This document shows positions 33,011 to 44,490 of a DNA stretch of 58,023 bases, piece after piece. A program made the position numbers and the translations under genes. The notes under the pieces were generated by a model that saw only the letters and a list, made by a program, of their open reading frames with translations, had not been told where the DNA came from and made no database searches. The stretch is from Ophiostoma sp. CBS 140.51 (Eukaryota; Ascomycota; Sordariomycetes; Ophiostomatales; Ophiostomataceae): the NCBI GenBank assembly GCA_029298735.1, contig JANSLP010000202.1, forward strand, positions 1 to 58,023, written 5' to 3'. The number at the start of each line of letters is the position of its first letter. Positions within the stretch are counted from its first letter, which is position 1.

Positions 33011-33243
33011 GTTGGCGTTTGTGTTATGTGTGCTGATATAAATCAAGATGAAAGACAAAATGTAAAGTTATCGCGATAATGAAAAGGGTCTACGGGCCCA
33101 GCCACTTATAGCATCATGCAATGTCGCCACCACGGAAGTATGCTGTTCCTATTTCACATATCGTCTGCCCCCATCATCGTATTATCAGTATTGGTCGCAC
33201 CTTCTTCCCACGGGGTTTTCATACGGGAGCCAATCAGCGGCTG

Positions 33244-33294
33244 TCGGCCGAGCCCGAACAACACGGCAGACCCACTTTGCCCCATCTCGGCCGA
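33244..33294. promoter_or_regulatory. Two TCGGCCGA sites in the divergent dioxygenase/hydrolase promoter
   Basis: Exact TCGGCCGA copies at 33244-33251 and 33287-33294, 43 bases apart. They lie about 235-285 bases from the dioxygenase ATG and 180-230 from the hydrolase ATG. TATC/GATA elements occur nearby (33069-33078 and about 33182). Position between divergent starts suggests shared control. Confidence 0.5.
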
Positions 33295-33474
33295 CCTAAA
33301 CTGAACAGCACCGGAGACCACCGCTACAGTCAGAGAGCTTCTTTTGCCAAGCTCTTGGAGGTGCCCTTTTCTGATCCTGCTTTTCGCAACGTGGATTTTG
33401 ACACCTGAATATTCTGATCTGCTTTTGTTTACTTACTCTCATATTGGCATCCTAACCGACATTCCTACCTCAAC

Positions 33475-34335
33475 ATGTCTTCCTTCCTCGACACTCCTCT
33501 GGGCTACAAGATCCACTACACAACATCTGGTGATCCTTCTGGCCAAATCGTCATTTGCATGCACGGTCTCGGTGGCTCTACTGCAACTTTCGACACTTTT
33601 GTTCCTCTGCTTCCCCCGACTTTCAGTGTTGTCAGTGTCGACTTCCCCGGCTTTGGCAAGTCTCCACTGCCCACCGGCCCTAACGCCCACAAGATTTCTG
33701 TCGCCAACCATGTCGCCAACCTACACCATCTCGTCGCATCTCTGCAAGCCGCTGCGCCAGCAGACAGCGCCGCTGCCGCCAAACCCGTCCACCTCGTCGG
33801 ACACTCTCTGGGCGCCGTTGTCAGTCTCCAGGCTGCTGCCACTGCCAAATTTGGCGGTCTCCTTCTCCTTGGACCGGGCCGTGCAGGCAGCCGCATCCCT
33901 CCCGCCCGCAAGGCTATGCTGGATATGGCAGCCCTAGTCCGCACCGAAGGCATCGGCGCTGCCGCCACCAAGGCTGCCCAAGTGACAAACTTCTATGCAG
34001 ACACCCCAGATAGAGTGGTCCCACCAGAGATGAAGCAAGCAGTCTACGACGCCGTAGTAGCATCGGATCCCGAAGGATACGCACAGACGTGCGAGGCCAT
34101 CGTGGCAGACGAGCACGTCGACTCGGACTACGGCGCCATCAAGTGTCCTGTGGTATTTGTGGCCGGTGATAAGGACATGATTAGCCCCGTATCGCGGTCT
34201 GAGGATCTGGCCAAACTGGTGGGTGGACCGACAGAAGTGCAGATTGTGCGCAGTGGTCACCAGCCAATCTTGGAGGACTTGGAGGGAGTCAAACTCGCGC
34301 TGTCTATTTTCCTGGACAATGTGCAGAAGGCGTAG
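33475..34335 (+). CDS. Alpha/beta hydrolase (enol-lactonase/esterase-like)
   Basis: 286 residues in one exon. The oxyanion motif is HGLGGSTATF, the nucleophile elbow GHSLG has S111, the acid lies in FVAGDKDMISP and the terminal His in RSGHQPILED. This is a compact cytosolic hydrolase without a signal peptide. It resembles the hydrolase at 15446-16306 in size and layout but differs at the elbow (GHSLG versus GVSMG), so it is not a recent copy. Lactone, ester or amide hydrolysis is possible. The shared promoter with the XanA-like dioxygenase suggests that it acts on a product of that oxygenation or on an ester pro-substrate. Confidence 0.82.
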   Translation: MSSFLDTPLGYKIHYTTSGDPSGQIVICMHGLGGSTATFDTFVPLLPPTFSVVSVDFPGFGKSPLPTGPNAHKISVANHVANLHHLVASLQAAAPADSAAAAKPVHLVGHSLGAVVSLQAAATAKFGGLLLLGPGRAGSRIPPARKAMLDMAALVRTEGIGAAATKAAQVTNFYADTPDRVVPPEMKQAVYDAVVASDPEGYAQTCEAIVADEHVDSDYGAIKCPVVFVAGDKDMISPVSRSEDLAKLVGGPTEVQIVRSGHQPILEDLEGVKLALSIFLDNVQKA

Positions 34336-34414
34336 GTTTGAATATTCTGTCGACTTTTGTACATAGTAAATGTTACTCCCAATTAATTCATATTAAACAT
34401 TATTGGGCTATCTG

Positions 34415-37110
34415 CTACAGCAAAGAAAAGTCATGATTTGCTAAGTAAAGAAGATTTTCAAATCCATTACTGGTGCTTTCCCACCCCGGAGGTAGCAGCA
34501 TGGGCACATCAAGTGGACCGGTATCTGGAAATGCATTCGGCAGTGGTGGTTGGTCATCCGAAGCCACAGTGAAGCATTCCGGTATGTCGGCTGAACTGAT
34601 CGCATTGTCCGGCACTTGTGGTTTGTTGGATGCGAACGTGGTGGGGTGCATGTGTAGGTCTACCGTTGGAGCTGGCACGTTGGAACTTGACGTAGATCCT
34701 GCCAGCTTTGGTAACAACGGCCTTCGTCGAGGTTGGCCATGTGTGTTTGAATGCCGACGTTCTCCCGGCTTCTCTCCTTGGCAGTAATGCCGAATAAACG
34801 CCGGAACATTAAATCCGTTCTTTTTGTGGGTTGGTGGTGATGATGAGTGATCACCAACAGACGAGAATGACCGTCGTGAGTCCCTAGCAGCCAATGAGGT
34901 GTGATGCCGCTTCCGCTTCCGTGTACTGTTGGGACTAACTGCAGGTCCGTCTTCCGCCCCGGGTGGGACATCCCGCCCACCCACTTCGTCCAATAGAGCT
35001 CTTAAAAGCCGAATACCACGGACCGCGATCATGCTGTGTGGAAACTGTCGAAGCAGACCAACAACGTCTTCCACCAAGTGGGCATGCTCCGAATTTTGTC
35101 TTCCAGTCTGGTCAGCATCACGTGGCCCGCGATGTAAGACGTCCAATATTAAGATGATGGATGCCGCCACAGAAAAAGCTTGATGGACCCACAAGACAGG
35201 GCCGTCTTCACGCACGACAGCCTTATACTCTTTGATGATGGTCTTGGAAGCGGCAATGCATGTGTGGCGTGTGAAGGCAAATGCGGGGTTGGTGAAGCTT
35301 TCTGATAGACAGGAACGATGGATCATGATGATCTTATGTCCCGAGCTGATTGCCAAAGCGCGACGAGCCCATGGAATCCAACACGGCCAGTGCTGCTCCA
35401 AAGGTACCTGGGATGATAAGAAGCGTGGACGGTCCGCCGTTGCAAGAGTGCGCATATGGGCATCCCAGGACAGCACTTGCTGATATCGGGTGTAGGCAGT
35501 ATTACAAGCAAGAAGGCCGTCCTGAAGTCGTGGCATGATTGAGGCGATGGTGTTGAGGAAGCGACAGTAGCCGGAGACGGTGGGTTCTGTTTCAAGTTGG
35601 ATGGGTGGAGGGGAAGAAGATTCCAAGTCCTCGTCGTGGACGTTGGCTGGTTTTGCCGTTTGTGAGTGCAGCGGGTTGACGAGATAGCTCTCCGAGAACG
35701 GGATACCAAACCAGTCCTGGCTGCACAACTGGTTCCAAACTCTGCGTCCTTGCTCGATGTCGGCCGTAAATGGCCCTTCACTTTCACCGAGTCGATGCAA
35801 GCCCAGAGACTGGGCAATGCGCACAGCCGCGGCCAGCTGAATGCTCTGTGTGTTTGAGAAGCCGAGCATATGTGCTGAGATGGTCATTGTAGCGATCGCC
35901 TGACAAGAGCGAACACTGTGGTTGGCCATGTACTGGTCGCGAGCAAGACATGCCAGCGAGGCCTGAAACCAGTGTTTGCACAGAGCATGCCGCTCCTGTG
36001 CACGAAATCCCCACGCCAGAGCTTGTTGGGCAGGAACGCACGTCAGACTGCCAGACATAACAGAGAACAAGAGGCCGACCCATTGCAGGTCCAAGTCAGC
36101 CATTCCTCGGTTTTCTTCGACTTTCTCGACCTGGCCATCGAATCGATTGTAGAAAGCGGCCAAATCTACTCGAAAACGCGGAGCAAGAAACGAGGCATGG
36201 TACCATAGTAGACACTCGATATGGTAATCTACAAGTTGTTCTACCTGGCGTCGACAGGGGAGCAGCATTTGCATGACAGCTAGTGGACTTTGGGTGCCAT
36301 TATTGTTGAAGGGATCACTGCAGCTGGGTGCCTGTTGACTGCCGAATTCGCCAAAGCCTGTGTCGTTGAGGTTGTCGGCTTCCTCGAGCATTGGAATCAT
36401 GGACATGCCGAGATTTACGCCACCCGTATCAACGGTTGACGATACGGCAGTCGTGCTTCCGTCTCCGACACTGCTCCGTCTTCCGTGTGTCGTTGGATGG
36501 TGTTCGGGATCTTTGCGTCTTCCCCAGGCCAGAAACTCAAGGATGGATGCCGCGTCCTTGATGACTGTGTCGCTCGTATCGCGCCGTGTTTCCGGTCGAT
36601 GGGTAAATTCAGTGTCCGACTCGCTAACATCACAATCTTGGCCTTCCATACTATCCCCACCGCCGACATCGTCGTCATCCATGTCTTCGACAATGATGGT
36701 TTCTGTCGGTGGCGAACGTACTCGGTTGGCTGGAGGAGAGTTATGATACGGTGTTTGTTGCTGCCGTGCTTGGATATCAAGACCGTCTTGCTCGGCCGAC
36801 ATTCGTCGTGCCTGACTTTCGAGTTCTTGTAGTCGGCGCTGAAGAAATTCGAGCTCACTTGTCACCGAGTCGCGATGCATCGGCATCGTCGTCGGCATTG
36901 ACTGAGATGGAGACGGACCGATCATATCGGGGCCGCAAGAGTCCTGTTCGCCTCTGCCAAAGTTAGAGAGTGTCGCCATTAAATTATCTCCAACTCTCCG
37001 AATACGTACCTCCGAATACACGTCTCGCACGGAATCGTCTTGGAGCAGCGGACCTTGCGCCGTGTGCAAGATCCGCACGCGGTCCGTGTCCGGGAGCCGG
37101 GAGCAGACAT
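34415..37110 (-). CDS. Zn2Cys6 transcription factor in the oxygenase block
   Basis: Two exons, complement(34415-36953, 37010-37110), 879 residues. The 56-nt intron (GTACGT, TTGGCAG) falls inside the zinc cluster; spliced, it reads ACGSCTRRKVRC...PCETC...SCG with spacing C-x2-C-x6-C-x5-C-x2-C-x8-C. A predicted coiled coil (ELEFLQRRLQELESQARR) follows. An acidic low-complexity stretch precedes a fungal_trans body (VEQLVDYHIECLLWYHASFLAPRFRVDLAAFY). The C-terminal 200 residues are Ser/Pro/basic and end in a hydrophobic helix. The start at 37110 was chosen because it gives a short basic lead (SAPGSRTRT) directly before the cluster. It is the natural candidate to read the CGGCCG sites nearby, but that is inference. 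Confidence 0.88.
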
Positions 37111-37618
37111 TGTGAAAATTGCCTCGAGTGTGACTGTTGGTGAGGTCGTCAGTCTCACGGATCCACAGCTCGTCCGGGCAAGGAGGTAAATAAGGTCCCT
37201 TGAAAGTGGGTGGCCGCCACTCTGGCTGGGAGCTCCTGCCGTCCTTATCAGTACATCTTTGCCTGAGCTTTGATTGGCTGATGTGCCGTTGAATTCGGCA
37301 GTTGCGGAGACCTCCGTGTTCAAATTTGACCCACATTTATCCACTGACACGGTCGACTTACACCACTTTCAGGGGAAACCAGAAGAGGGAAACCGACGGA
37401 CTCTCCGTTAAAAGACAGTTCATAGTCCGATATCAATTGTTATCTTTCCTTGGCGAGCAAAGCTACATCATCTTTGATTGGTATTGAATGTTGTAGCTTG
37501 TATTGAGCGTAGACACAAAAGTATCAAAAGTCAAGTATGGAATCAAAAAGTACATTGTCGTAATCAAATATCGCTGAAACAAATTGAAAGTAAACATGGG
37601 AGCATTTCTTCTTCAAAA
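37111..37618. other. Intergenic region
   Basis: 508 bases between the regulator start and the 3' end of the 2OG oxygenase gene, both minus strand. AT-rich toward 37500-37600. No gene is seen. Confidence 0.55.
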
Positions 37619-38678
37619 TTAGGCAACCTTCTGCACACGCGCATATGACTCCGTGAATTGCTCAAACAGAAAGTCCCGAAGCACAATTGGCCGGTACGTG
37701 GCCTCATTCAGAGGTGGGCCGTATGCTCTGTCACTAGTATCCGGCCGAGATTCGCAGCCCGGGATCGTGTCCAGGATATGCTTGGCGTTGCCGTTAAAAA
37801 AGAACGGAACCGAGTACCGGTCGTGTGGCGAGCAGTTCATAACTCGGTGCGTGTTGCTTGTAAACTGGTGATTAGTCCAGCGCATCATGGCATTTCCGAG
37901 ATTGACGACAAAAGCGCCGGGGACGGGTGTCACGTCAAGCCAGTTACCCGTGCGCTCATCCTGGACTTGAAGACCACCGACACGGTCTTGGAGGAGGAGA
38001 GTGACGCAGCCAAAATCGCGATGGGCACCAACGCCGCGCTCGTTGGGAGCCAAGACGGGAGTTGGCGGGTAGTGGACCAGTCTCAGAGTGGCACTCGGGT
38101 CGACGCGGACGAAATCGTCAAACCAAGTCGGCTCGAGGCCTAGACCCAAAGCCAGGGCTGCCATGACATCCTGTGCGAGAGCGAGGGCGGCCTTGTAATA
38201 GTTTGTGCAGGTATCACGGAAGGGCTGGCCGAGCGCCTCTGGGTACAGGTTGGGACCGCAGTTGTAGTCACCAGCAACAACACGAGGATGGTCAGCGGGA
38301 AGGTCTTCGCCAAAGTAGACGGCCTCCTTCTTGTCGGGTGCGGTGCCCGGCTCCAGCATCTGAGCACCGAGCTGCTCATAGCCGCGGTGGTACTTGTTGT
38401 TCCGTAGGTCGCAGGTCATTTTTTCTTCGAGAGGCAGGTCGAAGAATGCCTTGGAAGCCGCGAGGATGTCATTTTGGAGAGACACGGGGACACTCGTGTT
38501 GGTCAATTGGAAGAAGCCCTTGTCGCGGCAGGCAGCGTTTATGTCGGCAATGAGCTTGTCACGGGCCTGCTTGTCGTCGCCATGAAAGGCTTAACCGTTA
38601 GTGGGGACCAGATGAGGCGATGACAAGTAATGACTTACCTGAGAAGTCAAGAACTGGAGGTGCCTTGTCGGTGGCCAT
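37619..38678 (-). CDS. 2-oxoglutarate/Fe(II) oxygenase, isopenicillin N synthase-like family
   Basis: Two exons, complement(37619-38589, 38639-38678), 336 residues. The 49-nt intron has GTAAGT and an AAG acceptor; other nearby AGs run into stops. The metal triad is H203/D205 (GAHRDFGCVTLLLQD) and H261 (SNTHRVMN), with the 2-oxoglutarate Arg in RYSVPFF (R271). The N-terminal DIOX_N part has PVLDFS...INAACRDKGFFQLTN. Length matches small-molecule oxygenases of this family such as thymine 7-hydroxylase and gibberellin-type enzymes. In a block with XanA-like enzymes and an NCS1 permease, a pyrimidine or other heterocycle substrate deserves consideration but is unproven. Divergent from the permease at 39751. 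Confidence 0.86.
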
Positions 38679-39750
38679 TGTAGGGATATTGTGATACTGT
38701 AGAGAGATGTAGAGAGCAGCTTGTGTGGAGTGATGGGGTAGAAAATCGCCGTTTGCAGATATTGTCAAACAGCCAAAACATCAAAACATCAAACGGTCAA
38801 ATGGGAGATCAACGACTTGATGTTGAAATGTTCTACTTTACAAAGTTCAGCATTGAAGTCAACAGCTTCCACATTCGCTTGTCGGCAGCTCCCGCCCAAG
38901 CTGTCTAATCGGAGGTCCCTTTCCCCACGATAAGGGGATGGCGAGGAATCCCCGTTGCCACAGGCACGGCCGAGCCCGCCGGCCCTTTCTTTACTACGAC
39001 GCCATTATTATCGACTCAATCGACTCAATCGACGTAGATTCAGATAATTGCCATGGCTTTCTTGCTTCTTTCGTCTTTCTATTCTCTTTTTCTACGACAG
39101 ACAGTTCGTTCTCCTCATTTTACCATGCATACGTATTCAGGCTCTCCCGCAACCTATCCCACTTGCACTGTCAGGGCCAAGCTTCGGCCAAGTGCCAAGA
39201 CCACGACCCTGGTCTAGGCCAAATCACAGAGATAAACACTCCCAACAACCGCAGTACGACGTTATCCCCGGCTATCCATCATCCTACCTTGTTGAACACC
39301 AAAATGGCTGGGGTATCTCTGGTCAGCCATCTCGGCCGATATGTGATAGGACAGTATCTACTTTATCGACGGGGTTGGAGATAGTTTATCGTAGCTACCT
39401 TGCCTATTCTATTATATCCTGGTGCTCAACGTGGAGATTGACGTGGAGATGTCTGATTACGAAGAAGCCGGGGAGGCCCGTCGACGGATCGGCCACGAGG
39501 CATCCCGGTCGTGCATTTGCTTGTATCTGTATTGTATCCGTCCAGTATATCTCTTCGTAATCAAGATGTCGCGAACGTAACTGTTTGCCATTTTCCAACA
39601 GCCCACCAATCGGTCATGTTCCCATCGTCATCTCAACACATATATGACTGCGGAGGAACCATGTCCATCTAGCCACGATCCATCCATCTCCACCTCTCCA
39701 TCTTTCTTGTTAATCACCAATCTCATTCGTTCACATCCAGTTCCACGACC
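38679..39750. other. Divergent promoter region, 2OG oxygenase and NCS1 permease
   Basis: 1.07 kb between divergent starts. Contains ACGGCCGA at 38966-38973 and the composite TCGGCCGA/GATAGG at 39332-39350. Further GATA/TATC motifs lie at about 39364-39390. Short frames around 38938-39560 are not protein-like. Confidence 0.6.
39332..39350. promoter_or_regulatory. Composite TCGGCCGA-N5-GATAGG site
   Basis: TCGGCCGA at 39332-39339 followed five bases later by GATAGG at 39345-39350, about 400 bases upstream of the permease ATG. CGGCCGA-N5-GATAGG with the same spacing is found at 31193-31210 upstream of a XanA-like gene. Zinc-cluster plus GATA factor co-binding is inferred. Confidence 0.55.
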
Positions 39751-41491
39751 ATGGGCCTCTCCGAAAAGAAACAGGCCGTCGCGCAGGCCTTCTCCTCGCG
39801 CCAGGCATTTGTCAAGGCCATTGAGACCCGCACAGACGTGGGCGATGGCGAGACCGAGCGCAGTCGCTGGAAGAATGAAGATCTCGACGTCAGCCCGCCC
39901 GAGCACCGTACCTGGACATACTTTGACTATGCCGGCTTCTGGGCCGCATACGGTGTCAGCCCGGGCACATGGAGTGTCGGCAGTGCTCTGATCGCCGTCG
40001 GTCTCAAGCCGTGGCAGGCTGTCATCTGCCTCTTCTTTGGGTAAGTCTAGCCCTCGCTTCGTTCGTATCCTGCTCATATGTTATCCATACTGACATTGTA
40101 GCTACCTCTTCGGCGCTATTGGTATCGTCCTTCACTCTCGCCCGGCTGCCGTCTACCACATCGGCTTCCCCGTTGAGAGTCGCGTCACTTTCGGCCTTCG
40201 CGGCTCCTACTTCCCCGTCGTCATCCGTGTCTTGACTGCTCTCATCTGGACGGGCGTCTCCATCGTCCAGGGCGGCTACCACACGGCTGTTGTCCTTCGC
40301 TGCATCTTTGGCGACAGCTACTGGAAGATGCACAACACCATCCCTGCCAGTGCCGGCATTACTCTGCCTTTGTTCATTGGCTTGATGGTCTACTGGATCC
40401 TTACCTTCCCTCTGCTGGTGGTGCCTCTGCCCAAGTTTCGCCGCTTCATTGAGGTCGAGTCTCTGCTCATGCCCTTTGCAATCTTTGGCCTGTTCATCTA
40501 CTGCATGGTCGAGGGCAAAGGTGCCCCTCAGAAGAGCCTGTCGACCGTTGGCGGCATCTATGGCTCCAACCTGGGCTGGGCCATTGTCTCGGGTATCAAC
40601 TCCATCATGGGCAAGACGTCCACTCTGGTCGTCAACCAGCCTGATATTGCTCGGTACGCCAACAAGCGTACCGCCGTCTTGTCGCAGCTGCTGGCTCTGC
40701 CTGTTTGCAATACCGTCGGTGCCACGCTCGGCATCTTTGCCACCAACTCCATCTACAACCGCTGGGGCAACCTCGACTGGAACCCCTGGACACTCGCCCA
40801 TGATATTCTGGACCACAAGTGGGGCCCTGGTGCCCGTGCTGCTCTCTTCTTTACTTCGGGTTTCTTCATCTTTGCCAACGCTGTTACTGATATCTGCGCT
40901 AACGTCGCTCCATTTGGCGCCGACTTTATGACACTGTTCCCGCGCTGGCTCAACATCAACCGCGGCATGTGGGTGGCCTACATTCTCAGTATCTGCATCA
41001 ACCCGTGGTACATTCTGGCATCCGCCTCAGGCTTCCTCACTTTCTTGGGCGGCTACTCCATCTTCTTGGGCCCCTTTTTGGGTATCTTTGTCACCGACTA
41101 CTTTGTCATCCGCCGCGGCAACATCAACGTCGTCGACCTGTACCAGCCCGGTGGGCAGTACTGGTACACGGGCGGTATTCACTGGCGTGCTTTTGTCGCC
41201 TGGGTCGTCGCCGTTGCGTTTGTCGTCCCCGGCTTCGCCACGCAGTTTGGCCACAAGCTGGCGGGCCAGGCCGGCTGGCAGCACCTGTACAAGTTCAGCT
41301 GGTTTTATGTCGTGACCATGGCCAGTGTTATGTACTTTGCGCTGTCCTTTGTCGGTGACTATGCCAAGACGGAGCGCAAGATGAAGTTTGAGGCACTCGG
41401 CAACGAGATTGCTGCTGCTGAAGTCATTGAGGGCGAGACGGCCAGCCAAGAGGTGTCTGAGATCAACGAGTCTGTCGATAAGAAGGTGTAA
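39751..41491 (+). CDS. NCS1 family permease (uracil/allantoin/nucleobase:H+ symporter)
   Basis: Two exons, 39751-40040 and 40102-41491, 559 residues; the 61-nt intron has GTAAGT and TTGTAG and splits a Gly codon. NCS1 hallmarks are visible: the hydrophilic N-terminus ending RTWTYFDYAGFWAAYGVSPGTWSVGSAL at TM1, the TM3 region IWTGVSIVQGGYHTAVVLRCIFG, NQPDIARYAN after TM6, and YFVIRRGNINVVDLY after TM10. About twelve TM segments and an acidic C-terminal tail are present. It belongs to the Fur-like branch (uracil, allantoin, uridine) and not the Fcy/cytosine branch, judged by TM1 and loop motifs. The start is in the context CGACCATGGGC. It probably imports the nitrogen-rich substrate of the surrounding oxidases. 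Confidence 0.9.
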
Positions 41492-42191
41492 CCGGGCTAT
41501 TGTTGGGCTAGATATTGTTCCTTATTCAATTCTATAGAATGCTATTGAACGTTGAAGATTGTCTCCTAATTCGAATATTTTGATCAATAATACTGCGACT
41601 CACATACCGTCTTGTAAGTCGATGATCCCTTTAGACAACCGTCTTGTACCATTGGCTGGATTGTGGTGGTGGTTTCGCCTTGTGCTGTTGTCTGTTAAAA
41701 TCGCCGCTAAAATCACATCATGCACACAAAGACGTGGGGTTTGGTGTTTGAACCTCCCGCAAAGTAGCTATTCTGTACTGTGAATACCCAGCTGCACGTC
41801 ACCGTCAGCCTTTCTGCCACCATGTCGCCCAAACCGTCACCTTCTGTTCTAGCCATTTACAACAACTTGCGACCCGCGACCCGTCTCGGCACCGAATCAT
41901 ATAGACACCCTTATCCTCTTTTCTTACACTCCGTTCTCTCTCCATACACACCAACACATGTCATGTTTGGTACATACATCTAGTACTCCGATGATGATCG
42001 CGTTTTGAAAGATTGCGTCACAAGCTCCGCGAGCATCCGCGACATGGAAAGTGTCGACAACATGTTGCAATGCAGCACCTTCTGCCACCGACTCGTAAAT
42101 GTTTGTTCAGTATATATATGCGTGGCCCTTTCTCCTTAATCGTATACAACATCTGGTAAATCAGCAAATACCAAGCATCTACATCATCACC
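41492..42191 (+). other. Intergenic region upstream of the TauD-type gene
   Basis: 700 bases between same-strand genes. It includes the 3' region of the permease gene, a tract without motifs, and a TATA element close to the next start. I found no TCGGCCGA site here. Confidence 0.55.
42111..42120 (+). promoter_or_regulatory. TATA box-like element
   Basis: An alternating TATATATATG stretch lies about 72-81 bases before the ATG at 42192, a typical distance for a fungal TATA box. Confidence 0.45.
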
Positions 42192-43421
42192 ATGTCTCCT
42201 TCTGCTGTCGATACTGTCCAGTCCGCCGAGGTCGCCGCCGTGACCAAGGCTGCTCCTGCCAAAGCCGTTCGCCAGCCACGCCTCAACGACGGCACTGATC
42301 CCAACACCGAGAAGCCTGCCCTGCTCACCGGCCACAAGGACGCCCTGAAACTAAGCGGTGCTCTCGACCAGTTCAAGTCGTTTGATGTCACACCGGTGAT
42401 TGGCCGTGAGTTTGGCCCCGAGGTAGACCTGGCTGCATGGCTGCGTGCACCCAACTCGGACGAGCTGTTGCGTGACCTGGCTATTACTGTCTCACAGCGC
42501 GGCGTCGTCTTCTTCCGGAAGCAGGACAACGTCACTGATGAGCTCCAGAAGGAGCTTGTCCAGCGTCTGGGCGAGCTGTCCGGCAAGCCGTCCACCAGCA
42601 AGCTGCACATCCACCCCGTCAACAACGCCGGTGTCCGCCAAGACGCTACCAAGGAGGTTGCCGATAAGGGCGACCACGATGATGAGATCTCCGTCATTTC
42701 GTCCGCCCAGGCCAAGAAGTTGTATCAAGACCGCTTCGAGAAGGAGTTTGGAAAGTTCAGCTCACGCCGCCAGAGTGCCAGTGACCAGTGGCACTCGGAC
42801 ATTACCTTTGAGCCTATCCCCAGCGACTATGCCCTGCTGAGACTCAAAAAGCTGCCCAAAACCGGTGGCGACACTCTCTGGGCCTCTGGCTACGAGCTCT
42901 ACGACCGTATCTCGCCCACTCTCCGCGGCTTCCTCGACACTCTGACGGCCTACTATGCCCAGCCTGGATTTGAGGAGTCGGCTGTCCGTAACGGCTTCGA
43001 GCTCTACTCAGCACCCCGTGGTGCTCCCGAGAACGTTGGCAACATTCTGGAGGCCATCCACCCCGTCGTCCGCACCAACCCGGTGACTGGCTGGAAGTCC
43101 GTATTTGCTGTCGGCCACCATGTCAAGCGCATCCACGGTCTTTCCGACGACGAGAGCCAACACTTTTTGGAATGGTTCAACCAGCTGATTGTCCACAACC
43201 ATGACCTTCAGGTGCGTCTGCGCTGGCAGGACGTTAACGACCTCGCCATCTGGGACAACCGCAGCGTCTACCATGCCGCCACACCGGACTACATTTACGA
43301 GCACGATCTGGGCGAGCGCAGTGGCAGCCGTGCCGTCAGTCTGGGCGAGAAGCCGTACTTCGATCCTCAGAGCAGCAGCCGCCGGGAGGCTCTGCAGAAG
43401 GAGCGTCAGCAGTCACAGTAG
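42192..43421 (+). CDS. Alpha-ketoglutarate-dependent taurine/sulfonate dioxygenase (TauD/JLP1-like)
   Basis: 409 residues in one exon; the start at 42192 has context CACCATGTC, and an in-frame ATG 31 codons upstream overlaps the TATA region. The metal triad is H201/D203 (DQWHSDITFEP) and H361 (NRSVYHAAT), with a later Arg (SGSRAVSLGEKP) for 2-oxoglutarate. SQRGVVFFRKQ and GVGGDTLW-like TGGDTLWASGYELYD are typical of TauD. Fungal members release sulfite from taurine or other sulfonates, or act on related carboxylates. The final residues are highly charged. As the fourth 2OG oxygenase in 14 kb it belongs to the block, but it lacks the shared promoter motif. Confidence 0.88.
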   Translation: MSPSAVDTVQSAEVAAVTKAAPAKAVRQPRLNDGTDPNTEKPALLTGHKDALKLSGALDQFKSFDVTPVIGREFGPEVDLAAWLRAPNSDELLRDLAITVSQRGVVFFRKQDNVTDELQKELVQRLGELSGKPSTSKLHIHPVNNAGVRQDATKEVADKGDHDDEISVISSAQAKKLYQDRFEKEFGKFSSRRQSASDQWHSDITFEPIPSDYALLRLKKLPKTGGDTLWASGYELYDRISPTLRGFLDTLTAYYAQPGFEESAVRNGFELYSAPRGAPENVGNILEAIHPVVRTNPVTGWKSVFAVGHHVKRIHGLSDDESQHFLEWFNQLIVHNHDLQVRLRWQDVNDLAIWDNRSVYHAATPDYIYEHDLGERSGSRAVSLGEKPYFDPQSSSRREALQKERQQSQ

Positions 43422-44490
43422 ATACTCTATGTTGTACAGTAATTACTACAAATAGTGATATCGATATGAACTATGATAGGTTTGTACATGTGAATGCACC
43501 AGATGAGAAATTGGTAACTGGTTTCGTAAAGGGGGCATGTAGGTACTCCGAAATATGATGATAATAAGACTCCATATGTCGTATGGTGTGGTGTAGACAT
43601 TGTCACGTTTGTTGGAGAAGGAAAAAAATCAATTAACGTAGTCATTTCCTAGTTATCATGGCTTTATATATGATATTACCTGTCCCTTTTTTCGTTTCTT
43701 TTTTCTCTAAACAAAAAAGAGAAACAGAAAAAGAACTAAAAATCACCAGAAAAATATGATCGAAAAAGAATTAAAAAAACGAGATATACGACATTCTACT
43801 AGCAAATGTAAAAAAATGTATTTTTAATAAAAAACTCTGTAGCTGTCTTTATTTTCTTTATCTAGACATTAACAGAATTCACCCAGAACAGCACACATTT
43901 GGTTTTAAATCAACCTTTCTCGATTCTCCTACTTATAGTGGGCTGTGGCTACAGTGCACTACTCCGCCAAACCCGATAAAACTAGGCTAATCAAGTAACA
44001 ACGATTTCGTGACGTGAATATGAATGACCAAAACAAGTCTCTGCAGTGTAATTCGTATCATTATCTAATTACGACACAAATACGCAAACAGGTTGTAGCG
44101 CCCTGGTTGGTTGTCAAAGCCGATGGTCCAGACCCGACGGCCGATAAAACGTCGGCGTCGTTTCCCCCACATCGAGATATCGCCGCAAATATGCGCCGAG
44201 ACGCCTAGTGTCGGCCTCAACAACCAATCAACAATGATGCACAAATGCGACGACCGAGGCGATACCAAACAGCTCCGTCGGGGCAGACTGTCAAGCCAAG
44301 AGATCGGCTCCGTGAAATATAACGATCTGAAAAAGGCATCGTCTCGCATATGTCGATAGCGGTGCATGTGACGACTGTCTCTGAGAATTATTGAAACTTG
44401 CCCAACGTCGTGAACTTCTCCCCATCTTGCGACCACAACAGCACCGCATCATTTTCACTTCGACATCACACTCCCCCAATTCTTTCCAAA
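43422..44490. other. Intergenic region, AT-rich then promoter
   Basis: 1.07 kb with a very A+T-rich stretch at about 43640-43870 and no gene-like frame. ACGGCCGA overlapping GATAA lies at 44137-44146, roughly 350 bases upstream of the aminotransferase ATG, similar to the sites in the other promoters of the block. Confidence 0.6.
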
